A DNA stretch of 48,296 nucleotides, from contig CAMDEA010000045.1 of the NCBI GenBank assembly GCA_945893045.1, positions 1 through 48,296 on the forward strand. The letters are read 5' to 3'. Within the stretch, counting starts at the first letter, position 1. Each line of letters opens with the position of its first letter. The notes below the pieces were generated by a model. The model was not told the DNA's origin. It did not search any database and saw only the letters and a program-made list of their open reading frames with translations. The translations under genes and the position numbers were made by a program. Origin of the DNA: Planctomyces sp. SH-PL62. Lineage in GTDB: Bacteria; Planctomycetota; Planctomycetia; Planctomycetales; Planctomycetaceae. Below are positions 1 to 9,615 of the stretch, in pieces.

Positions 1-2
1 AC

Positions 3-3000
3 CTGCTCCCGAACCGCTGGCATCAACAACTCGGATTTCACTTGTGGGACATCATCCATGATCGACTCCAGAAAGAGGTTCCGAACATTTTCAACCTCAT
101 TCTGACAACTCTGTATTCATCGCGCCAGGCAAAATTGGCACACCCATCGAACGAAGGCTTCATCGTGACGCTGTCGAATCCCACCGGCGGCGCGATCATT
201 TCCACCGCGTCAGCCACGGGCACGATTCAAAACGATGATGCGGCAGATGACCACGGCAACACCCCGCCATCGGCGACGCCGATCCGTATCCCTTCAACGA
301 CGCAGGGCAACTTGGAGGTGCCTGGAGACCACGACGACTTTAGTTTCGATGCCATCAGCGGCAACCACTACACCTTCACCGTGAGCCTCGGAAGTCTCTC
401 GGATTCAACGCTGAGCCTCTACGACGACGCAGGCACGCTACTGGCCTTTAACGACGATGCCAACGGTGGGCTCGGATCGCAGATCGAATTTATCGCGGCC
501 ACGAGCGGGGTCCATTACCTCGAAGTGAGTGGTTTCCTCAACAATCGTTCTGGAACCTATAGCCTGATCGCCAGTGCGAGTGTCGGTAATAACTTTGATC
601 CGGTGCTCAATGACACGTCGCTGAGCGTTGAAGAGAACTCGCCGAATGGCAGTGTCGTCGGGACCGTGACGGCAACTGACGCCGACGCGATGAGCACACT
701 GACCTACAGCATCATCGCAGGCAACAGCCTGGGCATCTTCGCGATCGATTCCGCAACCGGGATCATCACGATTGAGGACGACACCAATCTGGATCGAGAG
801 TCCCTCTCGTCAGTGGAGTTGACGATCCAGGTCAGCGATGGCGGCCCCGGCACACCAAGAACCGACACGGCCACGGTGACTGTTCTCATCACAGACATCA
901 ACGACAACCTCCCGGTGATCACATCGCTGTCGGAGATCGACGTTGCGGAAAACACGGGGAACGTGCTGACTGTCACGGCCACTGACGCCGATTTGCTGGT
1001 TCAGTCACTGACCTTCTCGATCGTCGGTGGCGAGGATGCAGACCACTTCGAGATCACGAGCGACGGCCACCTGACGTTCGTCGCAACACCGGACTTTGAA
1101 TCCCCGTCAGATGTCGATGGCGATAATGTCTATCTCGTGCAAGTTCAGGTTAGCGATGGCGATTTCACGACGACACAGGACATCAGCGTCACGGTCACCA
1201 ATGTTGAAGAAACACTGACCGTGGAACTGCCGGCGACAGGTGGGCCATTTACCGTGCTCCGGATTGGCGACGAGCTGCATATTCGCCGTGCCAACGGAGC
1301 TGATGTGGTCGCACCGGTCAACTTTGAAACCTTGACCGGCCTGGTCATCAATGGCAGCAACTCGGCGGATGTTGTGAGGCTCGATGCTTCCATGAACGGC
1401 TTCACGGGAAGCATCGAATTCAATGGCCATCGTGGCGCGGATCGGTTTGATGCGAGCCGGGTGAATGTCGGTGTGAATCTGAATGGCGGCTCTGGCAACG
1501 ACACTCTGATCGGCGGTAGTGGCAACGACACCATTCAAGGCAGCTTCGACAACGACAGCCTCACTGGCGGAGGCGGCGATGACACAATCAGTGGGAATGA
1601 TGGGAACGACATCGTCCTGGGTGGAGAGGGGGCCGACTACCTCAGCGGCGACAATGGGAATGACCGGGTCGATGGTGGAGCGGGCACTGAAGATACGGTG
1701 TCGGGAGGCAGTGGAAATGACACCCTGACCGGCGGAGTTGGAGCGAACGATTTGCTCATCGAAGCTGTCAACGGCGCTGAGACACTGACGCAAACGGGCA
1801 TGAGGGGCGTTCTGGGAACCGACGCACACTCGGCCTTTGAACGAGTCCTGCTCTATGGCACCGCCGGCAATGATTCCATCAACGCCAGCGCCGTCTCGTT
1901 TGCGGTGACTCTGAGCGGAGGTGGCGGAGACGATACGCTCACAGGCGGGAGTGGCAACGACTTCTTGTTCGGCGATGAAGGCCATGACTCGATCGTTGGG
2001 GGCAGCGGCAATGACACGCTCATTGGCGGCGACGGCGACGATCTCCTCACAGGTGGGTTGGGCAATGACAGCTTCTACGGCGACGAAATTTTCAGCGGCG
2101 ATGGGATTGATCGGGTGGTCGAATCGGGCAACGTCAATTTCACGCTGACCGACACGTCGCTCACAGGTCTCGGAACAGATGAGCTTTCCGGCGTCGAGAC
2201 GGTCCGTCTGACCGGCGGCAATGGCAACAACATCCTCAATGCGACGGACTTCACGTTGGGAAGCGTCACGTTGATTGGTGGTGGCGGCAACGATTTGCTG
2301 CAAGGTGGCATCGCGGACGATTTACTTGACGGTGGAGCCGGCAACGACACGCTGCAAGGTAATACCGGCAACGACACGCTCACCGGCGCGTTGGGCAACG
2401 ATTCGTTGCTCGGTGGCGAGGACACGGATCTGCTGCTGGAATCGGGCAACGTCAATTTCACGCTCACCGACACGCGACTGACCGGTGTTGGAACGGACTC
2501 GCTGTCGGATGTCGAAACGGCGAACCTCACCGGTGGCGCGGGGAACAACAGGCTCATCGCGACGGCGTTCCGTTTGGGCGGTGTGACACTCATCGGAGGC
2601 GCGGGAAATGATTCGCTGATGGGTTCGTCGTTTGACGATTTCCTCGACGGTGGAGCCGGCAATGACACGCTGCGTGGTGGGGAGGGAGACGACACTCTGA
2701 TCGGCGGGACTGGGGCGGATGCCCTGTCCGGACAGGATGGCGACGATTCGCTGTTGGGTGGAGACGACCGAGATACGCTGATCGGCGGACTCGGAAACGA
2801 CACACTCAGCGGCGGCAATGGGGACGATTTGTTGATCGGCGGCTTCGGCGATGACTCGATCACAGGTGATGCCGGCAACGACAAAGCCGTCGGTGGTCAA
2901 GGTCGGTCTGGATCGCCGCGCAACGGCAACTCGCAGTCCGATGCCGGCGACAGTATTTCCGCAGAGCTGATCGACGAAGCGTTCATGACACTGTTTGCCT

Positions 3001-3008
3001 TCGAATAG
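3..3008 (+). CDS. Large secreted/surface protein with PPC, cadherin-like and RTX repeats (5' incomplete)
   Basis: The frame is open from the left edge, so the true start is probably outside the window; a TTG at 42 is the only in-window candidate. From about position 153 the protein reads as the end of a Calx-beta repeat ([13 protein letters not shown], ending QNDD). A bacterial pre-peptidase C-terminal-type domain follows (about 240-580), then two cadherin-like repeats with DxNDN or VxVTNVEE ends (about 600-1215), then some twenty hemolysin-type calcium-binding nonapeptides of the GGxGNDxL type (about 1490-2890). The C-terminus is short and acidic, ending AFE. Proteins like this are Ca2+-binding, usually exported or cell-surface, and often adhesive. 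No catalytic domain is visible. The first ~37 residues of the frame do not resemble the Calx-beta sequence expected before the motif, so something may have been joined near 120-155 (see findings). A hairpin lies just after the stop. Confidence 0.85.
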   Translation: MLPNRWHQQLGFHLWDIIHDRLQKEVPNIFNLILTTLYSSRQAKLAHPSNEGFIVTLSNPTGGAIISTASATGTIQNDDAADDHGNTPPSATPIRIPSTTQGNLEVPGDHDDFSFDAISGNHYTFTVSLGSLSDSTLSLYDDAGTLLAFNDDANGGLGSQIEFIAATSGVHYLEVSGFLNNRSGTYSLIASASVGNNFDPVLNDTSLSVEENSPNGSVVGTVTATDADAMSTLTYSIIAGNSLGIFAIDSATGIITIEDDTNLDRESLSSVELTIQVSDGGPGTPRTDTATVTVLITDINDNLPVITSLSEIDVAENTGNVLTVTATDADLLVQSLTFSIVGGEDADHFEITSDGHLTFVATPDFESPSDVDGDNVYLVQVQVSDGDFTTTQDISVTVTNVEETLTVELPATGGPFTVLRIGDELHIRRANGADVVAPVNFETLTGLVINGSNSADVVRLDASMNGFTGSIEFNGHRGADRFDASRVNVGVNLNGGSGNDTLIGGSGNDTIQGSFDNDSLTGGGGDDTISGNDGNDIVLGGEGADYLSGDNGNDRVDGGAGTEDTVSGGSGNDTLTGGVGANDLLIEAVNGAETLTQTGMRGVLGTDAHSAFERVLLYGTAGNDSINASAVSFAVTLSGGGGDDTLTGGSGNDFLFGDEGHDSIVGGSGNDTLIGGDGDDLLTGGLGNDSFYGDEIFSGDGIDRVVESGNVNFTLTDTSLTGLGTDELSGVETVRLTGGNGNNILNATDFTLGSVTLIGGGGNDLLQGGIADDLLDGGAGNDTLQGNTGNDTLTGALGNDSLLGGEDTDLLLESGNVNFTLTDTRLTGVGTDSLSDVETANLTGGAGNNRLIATAFRLGGVTLIGGAGNDSLMGSSFDDFLDGGAGNDTLRGGEGDDTLIGGTGADALSGQDGDDSLLGGDDRDTLIGGLGNDTLSGGNGDDLLIGGFGDDSITGDAGNDKAVGGQGRSGSPRNGNSQSDAGDSISAELIDEAFMTLFAFE

Positions 3009-3028
3009 CCAGCCATCATCGAACCCGC

Positions 3029-3053
3029 GACGGCGCTCCACGCGAGCGCCGTC
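3029..3053. terminator. Perfect 10-bp hairpin between convergent genes
   Basis: GACGGCGCTC (3029-3038) pairs exactly with GAGCGCCGTC (3044-3053) over a 5-nt loop. It starts 20 nt after the stop of the RTX gene, between two convergent genes. There is no T-run, so it is a candidate transcript-end structure, not a classical intrinsic terminator. Confidence 0.4.
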
Positions 3054-3093
3054 CGGAACGATCAAGACCACCGCAGATCCGAGTCATAGGCAC

Positions 3094-3116
3094 AATCGTG
3101 GCCGGTCGCCACGATT
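3094..3116. terminator. Second hairpin between convergent genes
   Basis: AATCGTGGC (3094-3102) pairs exactly with GCCACGATT (3108-3116) over a 5-nt loop, just beyond the stop of the minus-strand lipoprotein gene. A/T bases at both outer ends would suit termination in either direction, but no long T-run is present. Confidence 0.35.
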
Positions 3117-3121
3117 CACGT

Positions 3122-4681
3122 TCACGGATTGATTGACGTGAATTCGGAGAACTCTGCGGGAGTCCCCTCCGCACCGGGTGTCGCGACCACGCGGAGTTCG
3201 GCGTCGCCGGGTTGGAGCGCGGTGGCTCGCAGTGTGATTCGCAACGTCGCGTCGGGCGAAAGCGAATCCGACAGAATGAGTCGCAGCGTGCCGTCGCGTT
3301 GAGTCGCCGTGAGCTTCATCTCGCGATCGCCGACCTTCGCGGTGTGTGTGCCAGCTTGCAGATGCTCTGAGGTTTGCACATCGAGATGCACTTCAGAGAC
3401 CGCCTGCAATCCGAGATTCTGCACGGTGATTTCGAACTCGGCTGCCTCGCCGACTTTCACCGGATCGCTGCGATCGGAGACGCGCAGGTCGAGCAATCCC
3501 GGCACGGCTACGACCGTCAGGCAGCTTTCAATCGAGTCGGTTGATAACTCCGTGCTCTGAGCTTCCGCCGTGACGCACGCTTGTTCGGAGAGTTGCCGGC
3601 AATCGAACTCGGCTTGAACTTGGATGCCGGCACCGGCCTCCAGCCGGCCGAGCGACCAGCGCAGGGAATGCTCTTCACGCTGGAATCCACCCGTCGCGGT
3701 AAACGGAGTCAATGCCGCGTCGTGCTGCAATGTCACTCGCAAATCGTCGATCGGCTTGTCCGACGTGTTCGCGATCTTGACTGTGAACTCAGCGCGGCTG
3801 CCGACCGTGCGGCGTGCCGGGCCAACCAACTCCACTTGGAGTTTGGGATTGATGAACTCGACAGGGACTTCACGGTCGATTGCCGTGACTCCGGCTGCGG
3901 TCATTGAGAATCGGCAGACGTGCTTGCCGAGTTGATCGCTCGTCAGCGTCAGTCGCATCTCGCGCGATTTTCCGGGGAGTAACTGGCCGAGGTCTTTCTT
4001 CAGGCGCTTCTCCGCGCGGCCGGGAAAGACGAACGCCTCATCGAACTCCACGTTGACCAGCACGCCGGTGATGGTTTCTGTTCCGTTGTTGCGGACGACG
4101 ACGTCAAACGTGGCCGAACCACCGACGGGACGCTGCCGTTGTCCACGGACATCAAAGCTCAGCACCGAATCGTTCGGCGCGGCGAGCACTTCAAACCCCA
4201 GGCTTGGCCCCGACGGCTTGGGTTCGGGATTGCCCTTCTGCTCTCCCTCACTTCGCTTGGGCACGACGGATGGTGGCGGCAAGAGGTCCACATCCTGTTT
4301 GGCTTTCGTGCCGTTGGCCGACTCCGGCGTCTGAGAACGATCCGGAGTCACCGGCTTGAAACGAATTTGAGGTTGCTCCGCCGAGTCGGGTGTCGCCGGC
4401 AGATCTTCGGGAACATTGATTTCGTTCGAGAGGCTCGCGCCACCTTTCCGCTGCGGGTCGGGAGTCGGAATCGGCACGGGCTTGCCGATCTGTGCCGGCT
4501 CGGAGCGAGACCACGGAGAGACCAATGGCAATGCCGATCTCGGAGCCGTGGGCGTCATCGGCGGCGGCCAAGCCGGCACACGCTGCACGCGCCACGGCGA
4601 CATGGCACGACCGGAGCTGTGACATCCCATCAGGCCGGCCAGCGCCAGAACCGCCAAGATTCTCCGCGTCTGTGATCGCAT
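3122..4681 (-). CDS. Lipoprotein with three DUF11/CARDB-like beta-sandwich repeats
   Basis: The 519-residue product starts with a lipoprotein signal: basic MRSQTRR, a hydrophobic stretch, then LMGC with Cys20 as the likely lipidated residue. Residues about 25-160 are Pro/Ser-rich and probably disordered. Three related segments follow, each with the pattern 'F-x-V-x-V-x-N-x-G' and a later 'G-x-x-x-x-x-x-L' turn: FDVVVRNNGTETITGV, FTVKIANTSDKPIDDL and FEITVQNLGLQAVSEV. This is the signature of DUF11/CARDB-type domains, common in planctomycete envelope proteins. Such modules usually act in adhesion or as spacers; the ligand is unknown. The gene stands alone, convergent with the RTX gene. Its upstream region holds a REP-type palindrome. 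Confidence 0.75.
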   Translation of the reverse strand: MRSQTRRILAVLALAGLMGCHSSGRAMSPWRVQRVPAWPPPMTPTAPRSALPLVSPWSRSEPAQIGKPVPIPTPDPQRKGGASLSNEINVPEDLPATPDSAEQPQIRFKPVTPDRSQTPESANGTKAKQDVDLLPPPSVVPKRSEGEQKGNPEPKPSGPSLGFEVLAAPNDSVLSFDVRGQRQRPVGGSATFDVVVRNNGTETITGVLVNVEFDEAFVFPGRAEKRLKKDLGQLLPGKSREMRLTLTSDQLGKHVCRFSMTAAGVTAIDREVPVEFINPKLQVELVGPARRTVGSRAEFTVKIANTSDKPIDDLRVTLQHDAALTPFTATGGFQREEHSLRWSLGRLEAGAGIQVQAEFDCRQLSEQACVTAEAQSTELSTDSIESCLTVVAVPGLLDLRVSDRSDPVKVGEAAEFEITVQNLGLQAVSEVHLDVQTSEHLQAGTHTAKVGDREMKLTATQRDGTLRLILSDSLSPDATLRITLRATALQPGDAELRVVATPGAEGTPAEFSEFTSINP

Positions 4682-4714
4682 CGTACGTCCTTAAGTTTCT
4701 AATGCGGCGAAGCT

Positions 4715-4775
4715 GCAAAGTAGACGAGTCATTCCGTGACTTGATTCGAGTCACGGAGTGACTCGTCTACTTTGC
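4715..4775. repeat. REPIN-like palindrome, GTAGACGAGTCA family
   Basis: Two 27-nt arms (4715-4741 and 4749-4775) are inverted copies with one mismatch, separated by 7 nt. Each arm contains GTAG followed by a small hairpin (GAGTCA, loop, TGACTC type). The same element, with arms recognisably the same, lies inside the giant kinase gene at 31671-31724. The region 4682-5080 holds nothing else that I can support: a 108-codon plus-strand frame here (4758-5084) starts inside the palindrome and has no recognisable features. Confidence 0.85.
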
Positions 4776-5080
4776 TCGCGTCCCGACGACGCCTTCGGCC
4801 ATAACTCTGCAACCCGGTTCCCTCATCCAACCGACCACCGAATCCTCGCCGCAACTCTACCCGCGCCGGCTGCGTTGGACTTTCGTCGAACTTCGCTCGC
4901 GGCACTGAATCTCTCAGACCAACTGGCGGCGGTCGCGGTCATGACTGGGATCCGAATCAGCGAAGCGCGGCAGACAGATCACATCGCCGCAAGGTTTCTC
5001 AGAGTGTGCGGCTTGCTGGTTACGCAGACGCTGCCGAAGATGACCCCCTTGCCGATCCTCATTCCCCTCGGAGCCTGTTC

Positions 5081-5953
5081 ATGAATCGCCTTGCGTTGAG
5101 CCTGAGATCCACGGCCTGGTGTTGCCTGGTCGCCTGCGTTGCCAACACCACCGATGCGGCGGATCTGTTTGATCGCCACACGCTCGTCGATTTGAAGGTG
5201 GCGGCGAAAGACTCCTCCGCGCTGGAGGAAATCGCTGCCGCAACCGCCGCCAAGTGGAAGCCGCTCTCGCCGCGCATCAGCGCGCCCTGTCTGATTGTGC
5301 GAACCAATGATGGGCACTGGTCGAAGGCATTGCTGGCGTGGGGGCAACGCAAGTTGAAGGGCCGCGAGCAACCACATCCCGTGTTGGTGCTCGAACGCTT
5401 CGTCACCTATCGCAGTGACCGCGTGGGGCAGACGACCGCCACCGGCAAAGACGTGATGCTCTTTGCCGGCCACTCCTTCAGTTTCGACATCGGCCAAGTG
5501 GTGCCGACCGGTTCGGGCGCGGACATTGAGTTCACCGAACCCGGCCTCATCAAACCGCTGGGCGAGGCGAAGCTGTTCGCGCTCAACGGTTCACAGCTTG
5601 CCGCTGCGGACGCGAACAAGCCGACTCCGAACGATCACGAAGGAGTTCTGCCGCGCGACTTCGCCGGCACCTGGAAGGTCAGCATCGACGGCCGCTGGAC
5701 CGGCACTTGGGAGATCAACGTCGATGACCAGCGCACCGTCCTCGGCAAGTTCATCTCCGACGACACGCAGAGCCGCTACGAGTTGTACGGCAAGGTCTCA
5801 AACATCCCGCATCAAGCCAAGCTGGAGATCGACCTCGCCAACACCAACATGTCGATCGACGCCCTCCTCTTCAACAGCGACAAGTCCACGATGTCCGGCA
5901 CCGTCGTCATGGCCAATCGCAAGCTCGGCTTCGTCGCCAAGCGACAGGAATGA
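5081..5953 (+). CDS. Exported protein of unknown function
   Basis: 290 residues from ATG 5081. This start is preferred over an in-frame one at 5006 because it places a signal peptide (MNRLALSLRSTAWCCLVACV, ending near ANTTDAAD) at the N-terminus. The mature part has no family I recognise. The C-terminal ~90 residues (from GTWKVSIDGRWTGTWEI) look like a small beta-barrel: alternating hydrophobic strands and a repeated GTW motif, resembling planctomycete lipocalin-like or 'TIGR-type' secreted beta domains. The middle part (HSFSFDIGQVVPTGSGADIEF) may be another beta domain. It is followed 61 nt later by the Phd-like/HNH pair, so co-transcription is possible but not shown. Confidence 0.7.
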   Translation: MNRLALSLRSTAWCCLVACVANTTDAADLFDRHTLVDLKVAAKDSSALEEIAAATAAKWKPLSPRISAPCLIVRTNDGHWSKALLAWGQRKLKGREQPHPVLVLERFVTYRSDRVGQTTATGKDVMLFAGHSFSFDIGQVVPTGSGADIEFTEPGLIKPLGEAKLFALNGSQLAAADANKPTPNDHEGVLPRDFAGTWKVSIDGRWTGTWEINVDDQRTVLGKFISDDTQSRYELYGKVSNIPHQAKLEIDLANTNMSIDALLFNSDKSTMSGTVVMANRKLGFVAKRQE

Positions 5954-6014
5954 CGAGCGTCCGACAACCCTGTTACGATCTAACGAGGCAATTTGTCCTC
6001 AAGGAGTCACAGCC

Positions 6015-6359
6015 ATGAGTGTTCGTGCGACGGTTCGCCAACTTCGTGAGCGGCTTGACGACTACCTCGTCAAGGCGGTTGAGCAGGGCGAGCCATGCGT
6101 TGTCCGCCGCAACGGGAAGGACTACGCGGTGGTGGTCAGCCACGAAGAGTGGTCGTTGCGTGAACTTGGCCAGCGACTTGACGCACTAGGTTCCGACTAC
6201 CGCGTCCCTCCGGAAACTCAAACTCGCGCGGACGAATTGCTCGCTACGCAAAGCCAGAGGCCCCTGACGAGAGACGAACGGCGAGAATTGAATCGGCTCC
6301 TCAAGCAGTGCGATCGAGTCATGCTGCGTCGCGCTCAGGCGATGGAACGTCTGAAATGA
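6015..6359 (+). CDS. Phd/YefM-like (prevent-host-death family) protein
   Basis: 114 residues from ATG 6015, with a strong ribosome-binding site AAGGAGT at 6001-6007. The N-terminal part (MSVRATVRQLRERLDDYL, then EPCVVRRNGKDYAVVVSHEEW) matches the Phd/YefM antitoxin fold: a short strand, a helix that sets the dimer, and the 'G-x-x-x-x-V-x-R-x-G-x-x-x-A-V-V-V' strand pair that binds operator DNA. The C-terminal ~60 residues are charged and helical, as in antitoxins that wrap a toxin. The stop codon overlaps the start of the HNH gene (ATGA), so the two are almost certainly translated together. In this family the partner is usually a toxin; here the partner is an HNH protein and not a RelE or Doc toxin. 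The role is inferred. Confidence 0.75.
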   Translation: MSVRATVRQLRERLDDYLVKAVEQGEPCVVRRNGKDYAVVVSHEEWSLRELGQRLDALGSDYRVPPETQTRADELLATQSQRPLTRDERRELNRLLKQCDRVMLRRAQAMERLK

Positions 6360-6772
6360 GTCGGATTCCACTCGCTGTTCGCGTCTTCGTGGCTCGTCGC
6401 GCTCACCATCGTTGTGAGTATTGCCGTTCCAGCGAGGAATGCACCGGGCAAGCCTTCACGGTGGACCATATCCTCGCTGAAGCTCTCGGCGGCACCGATT
6501 CACCCGACAATCTCGGCTGGTGTTGTTTCTGGTGTAACGCGTTCAAACAAGCTCGCCGTGAAGCGAGAGACCCGATTTCTGGTGAGATTGTTGCGTTGTA
6601 TCACCCACGCCTGGATCGCTGGACCGACCATTTCCGTTGGTCTCGTGGAGCCTTGACGATTTTGGGACGCACTCCCACCGGCCGGGCGACCATCGACGCG
6701 CTGCGTTTGAATCGGCCCACCTTGGTACGAGCGCGGCGTGCTTGGGGCAAACAGGCAAAGCATCCACGATGA
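6356..6772 (+). CDS. HNH endonuclease family protein
   Basis: 138 residues. The start ATG at 6356 overlaps the stop of the Phd-like gene by four bases. The HNH core is complete: C20-x2-C23, D37-H38-I39 (first His of the metal site with its Asp), G45-G46, N52-L53, C57-x2-C60-N61 and K64. The two CxxC pairs indicate the zinc-stabilised McrA-type variant. The remaining ~70 residues (LYHPRLDRWTDHFRWS, then GRATIDALRLNRP) form the helical tail typical of small stand-alone HNH proteins found in planctomycetes and cyanobacteria. The expected activity is metal-dependent DNA nicking or cleavage. The coupled antitoxin-like gene suggests a controlled nuclease, possibly a toxin. The alternative is a housekeeping or defence nuclease with an unrelated regulator. 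Confidence 0.85.
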   Translation: MSRIPLAVRVFVARRAHHRCEYCRSSEECTGQAFTVDHILAEALGGTDSPDNLGWCCFWCNAFKQARREARDPISGEIVALYHPRLDRWTDHFRWSRGALTILGRTPTGRATIDALRLNRPTLVRARRAWGKQAKHPR

Positions 6773-6804
6773 CGATCGCTCCTTAAATTCTAACGAGGTT
6801 CATC

Positions 6805-9555
6805 ATGCTGAGTATCACGATTCCCTGCTGGTCTCGAGTGATCCGCTGGAGCTGTTTGCTGGTGTGCCTCGCTGCGTCGTGTTTGGACGACATCTCTTTG
6901 CGTGGTGACGAGCCGAATCCGTCGCGACAATCGCCCATCGCTTTTCTCGGCGCTCGCATCCACACCGCTGCTGGATCGGTCATTGAATCCGGTACGCTGA
7001 TGATCGACGACGGTCACATCGTTGCCGTCGGACCGAGCGACCAAGTTCTATTGCCGGCCGGTGCGAAACTTATCGACGCGAGCGGTCGAGTCATCATTCC
7101 TGGACTGGTCGACAGCCACTCGCACTTGGGCGTTTACTCGCGGCCGGCACTAACAGCGAACTCAGACGGAAACGAATCCTCCGATCCGATCACAAGCGTC
7201 GTTCGAGCGCTCGATTCGCTGAACCCGTTTGATCCCGGCATCCGCATGGCGAACGCGGGCGGCATCACGACGGCCAACATCATGCCTGGCAGTGCGAACG
7301 TCATCGGCGGGCAAACCATCTACGTCAAACTGCGTGGCTACTCTCCCGAACAAATGTGGTTCGAGACTCCGCATGTTCTCGGCGGACTGAAGATGGCGAA
7401 CGGCGAGAATCCCAAACGAGCATACGGTGGCAAAGGCAAAGCCCCCTCGACCCGCATGAAAGTCGCCGCGCTGCAACGCACCGAATTCATCAAGGCTCAA
7501 GAGTACCTCGCCAAGTGGGAGCGTTACCGGCAGAAGCTCGCCACCCGCGATCAGGTGAGCGGCACGGCGCTAGCCGCCGGTGCATCGGACAAGAAAGAAG
7601 ACTCGCCTACGCCTCCCGAACGCAACATCGCCCTCGAACCGCTCGTCGAAGTCTTGCAGAAGAAGCGGACCGTCCATTTTCACACGCACCGCGCCGACGA
7701 CATCCTGACCGTGCTGCGGCTGCGGCGCGAGTTTGGATTCGATCTCGTGATCCAACACGGCACCGAGTCCTACAAAGTGCTCGACGAGATCGCCAAAGAG
7801 GGCGTCCCGATTTCGCTGACGATCCCCGACAGCCCCGGCGGCAAAGCCGAAGTCGTCGGCTTCATCGAAGAGTGCGCCGCCGAACTGACCAAGGCGGGCA
7901 TCAAAGTTCACGTCAACACCGACGATCCTGTCACCGAGAGTCGCTTCCTGTTGCGAACGGCTGCGATCACCGTGCGCGGCGGACTCTCGCCGGACGAAGC
8001 GCTCAAGACGGTCACGATCAATCCGGCTCAAGCGCTGAAGCTCGATCACCGAGTCGGCTCGCTGGAAGTCGGCAAAGACGCCGACTTCGCGATCCTCAGC
8101 GGCGAACCGTTTTCGGCCTACACGCGAGTCCTCGAAACCTACATCGACGGCAAGCGAGTCTTCGCGCTCGACAATGAATCCGACCGCAGTTTCCAAACCG
8201 GCGGTTTCGCGTCGCTCAACAAATCGCGTCTGCCAGAGTTCAAGCCGCTCACGGGGTTCCCTCCCCCCACGAAGGCTCCGCCGCAGCCCGGACTCACAAA
8301 ACTCGCGACGGCGGACAGCACCGAGTTCATCATTCTCGCCAACCGTCTGCACACAGTCGCGAACGGCACGATCAGGGACGGAGCCGTGCATGTGAACGAC
8401 GGCAAGATCCTCTTCGCTGGTGCGCAAGCCAATCTCGCGCTCCCCGCCGGAGTCCCGGTGCTCACCGCCGCGAACGTGACCCCCGGTTTGATCGACGCGG
8501 CGACCATCGTGCCCCTCTCCGGTGAGTACAACATCCCCGCCGATCAAGACGCCGACGAGAACAGCGATCCGAATCAAGCCGATGCCCGCGTGCTCGACGC
8601 TTTCAATCCCTCCGAACCGCTGCTGCGATACTTGCTCGAACAAGGCATCACCGTCGTTCACTCAATCCCCGGCCGAGCCAACGTGATCGGCGGCCTGAGC
8701 GGTGTCTTCCGCACTCACGGACGCAACGTCGAAACGATGACCGTCCGGTTTCCACAAGCGCTGGTCATCAATCTTGGTGAAAGTCCGAAGGAGACCTACA
8801 AAGATCGCCTGCCAAAGACGCGCATGGGGACGGCCGCGCTCATCCGACAAGCCTTCTCAGACGCGGCCAACGCCAAGAAGAAGGCGGAGGGAACCAAAGA
8901 CAAAGACTCTCCCGCCGATCGGAGTCTCAAGAAGGAAAGTTTTGGACTCGCCCTCGACAAGAAAATCCAAACGCTGTTCGCCGCGCAGCAGGCCGATGAC
9001 ATCCTGACCGGCCTGCGACTCTCGCGCGAATTCGGCCTCGACGCGGCCATCGCGCTCGCCGCCGAAGGCTATCTCGTGCGTGAAGAACTCGCCGCCGCCA
9101 AGGTGCCGCTCTTCCTGCACCCAACAATGCAGCGTGCCGGCGGCAGCTTGGAGACGTATCACTCGCACCTCGGCAACGCTTCTTCGCTCGCGGATGCGAA
9201 GATTCCGCTGGCGATCACCAGCGGAGCCGAAGGCTATGTCCCCAAGACTCGCGTCGCGCGCTTCGAGGCTGCGATCGCTGCCATCCACGGCCTGGGCTTT
9301 GAACGAGCGTTATCGGCGATCAGTCTCGACGCCGCGAAGGTGCTCCGCATCGACGACCGCTACGGCAGTCTCGAACCCGGTAAGGTCGCCGATCTCGTCC
9401 TCTACGACGGCGATCCGTTCGAGTACGCCACGCATGTGACGCATGTCGTCGTCGATGGCCGCCTGGTCCATTCACGCGCCGACCGAAAGCCAATCCCTCT
9501 GGCCCAGCGTCTGTTTTGGTCGTCGCTCGAAATGCCATGCTGCCTGGGTTGGTGA
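6805..9555 (+). CDS. Exported double amidohydrolase; second half lacks metal ligands
   Basis: 916 residues with an N-terminal signal segment (hydrophobic RWSCLLVCLAASC). Two amidohydrolase-superfamily units follow in tandem. Unit 1 (about 45-455) has the expected features: PGLVDSHSHLG (H105, H107), a later HFHTHRADD (H291-H295), VIQHGTE (H318) and NTDDP (D373/D374), plus the C-terminal 'G-x-x-x-x-G-K-x-A-D-F' strand. It resembles imidazolonepropionase-like cytosine/Xaa-Pro dipeptidase relatives. Unit 2 (about 510-895) keeps the fold (PGLID, QQADDILTGLRLSREFG, GSLEPGKVADLVLY) but each metal motif is replaced: HSH by AAT, HFHTH by LFAAQ, NTDDP by TSGAE. It is probably a structural pseudo-enzyme half. 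A 27-bp REP arm sits in unit 1 and encodes VSGTALAAG (residues 251-259). The dehydrogenase gene follows by about 60 nt. Confidence 0.85.
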   Translation: MLSITIPCWSRVIRWSCLLVCLAASCLDDISLRGDEPNPSRQSPIAFLGARIHTAAGSVIESGTLMIDDGHIVAVGPSDQVLLPAGAKLIDASGRVIIPGLVDSHSHLGVYSRPALTANSDGNESSDPITSVVRALDSLNPFDPGIRMANAGGITTANIMPGSANVIGGQTIYVKLRGYSPEQMWFETPHVLGGLKMANGENPKRAYGGKGKAPSTRMKVAALQRTEFIKAQEYLAKWERYRQKLATRDQVSGTALAAGASDKKEDSPTPPERNIALEPLVEVLQKKRTVHFHTHRADDILTVLRLRREFGFDLVIQHGTESYKVLDEIAKEGVPISLTIPDSPGGKAEVVGFIEECAAELTKAGIKVHVNTDDPVTESRFLLRTAAITVRGGLSPDEALKTVTINPAQALKLDHRVGSLEVGKDADFAILSGEPFSAYTRVLETYIDGKRVFALDNESDRSFQTGGFASLNKSRLPEFKPLTGFPPPTKAPPQPGLTKLATADSTEFIILANRLHTVANGTIRDGAVHVNDGKILFAGAQANLALPAGVPVLTAANVTPGLIDAATIVPLSGEYNIPADQDADENSDPNQADARVLDAFNPSEPLLRYLLEQGITVVHSIPGRANVIGGLSGVFRTHGRNVETMTVRFPQALVINLGESPKETYKDRLPKTRMGTAALIRQAFSDAANAKKKAEGTKDKDSPADRSLKKESFGLALDKKIQTLFAAQQADDILTGLRLSREFGLDAAIALAAEGYLVREELAAAKVPLFLHPTMQRAGGSLETYHSHLGNASSLADAKIPLAITSGAEGYVPKTRVARFEAAIAAIHGLGFERALSAISLDAAKVLRIDDRYGSLEPGKVADLVLYDGDPFEYATHVTHVVVDGRLVHSRADRKPIPLAQRLFWSSLEMPCCLGW
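7555..7581. repeat. Single REP-like arm inside the amidohydrolase gene
   Basis: The 27 nt are identical to one arm of the palindrome at 30648-30712 in the kinase gene. They are read in the same frame in both genes (VSGTALAAG). Only one arm is present here. The core GGCGCTAGCC also occurs in the intergenic palindrome at 16288-16343. Confidence 0.85.
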
Positions 9556-9615
9556 TATCCTCTGAACCCTATGCTCCTCTACCTTCACCTGTGGAAAAAG
9601 GATGGCACGATTCAC

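Noticed and set aside
1107..2303. 398-residue antisense frame over the RTX gene
   Set aside because: Caused by the repeated GGxGxD codons; no domain or start signal.
4758..5084. 108-residue frame between the lipoprotein and exported-protein genes
   Set aside because: Begins inside the palindrome at 4715-4775 and has no recognisable features.
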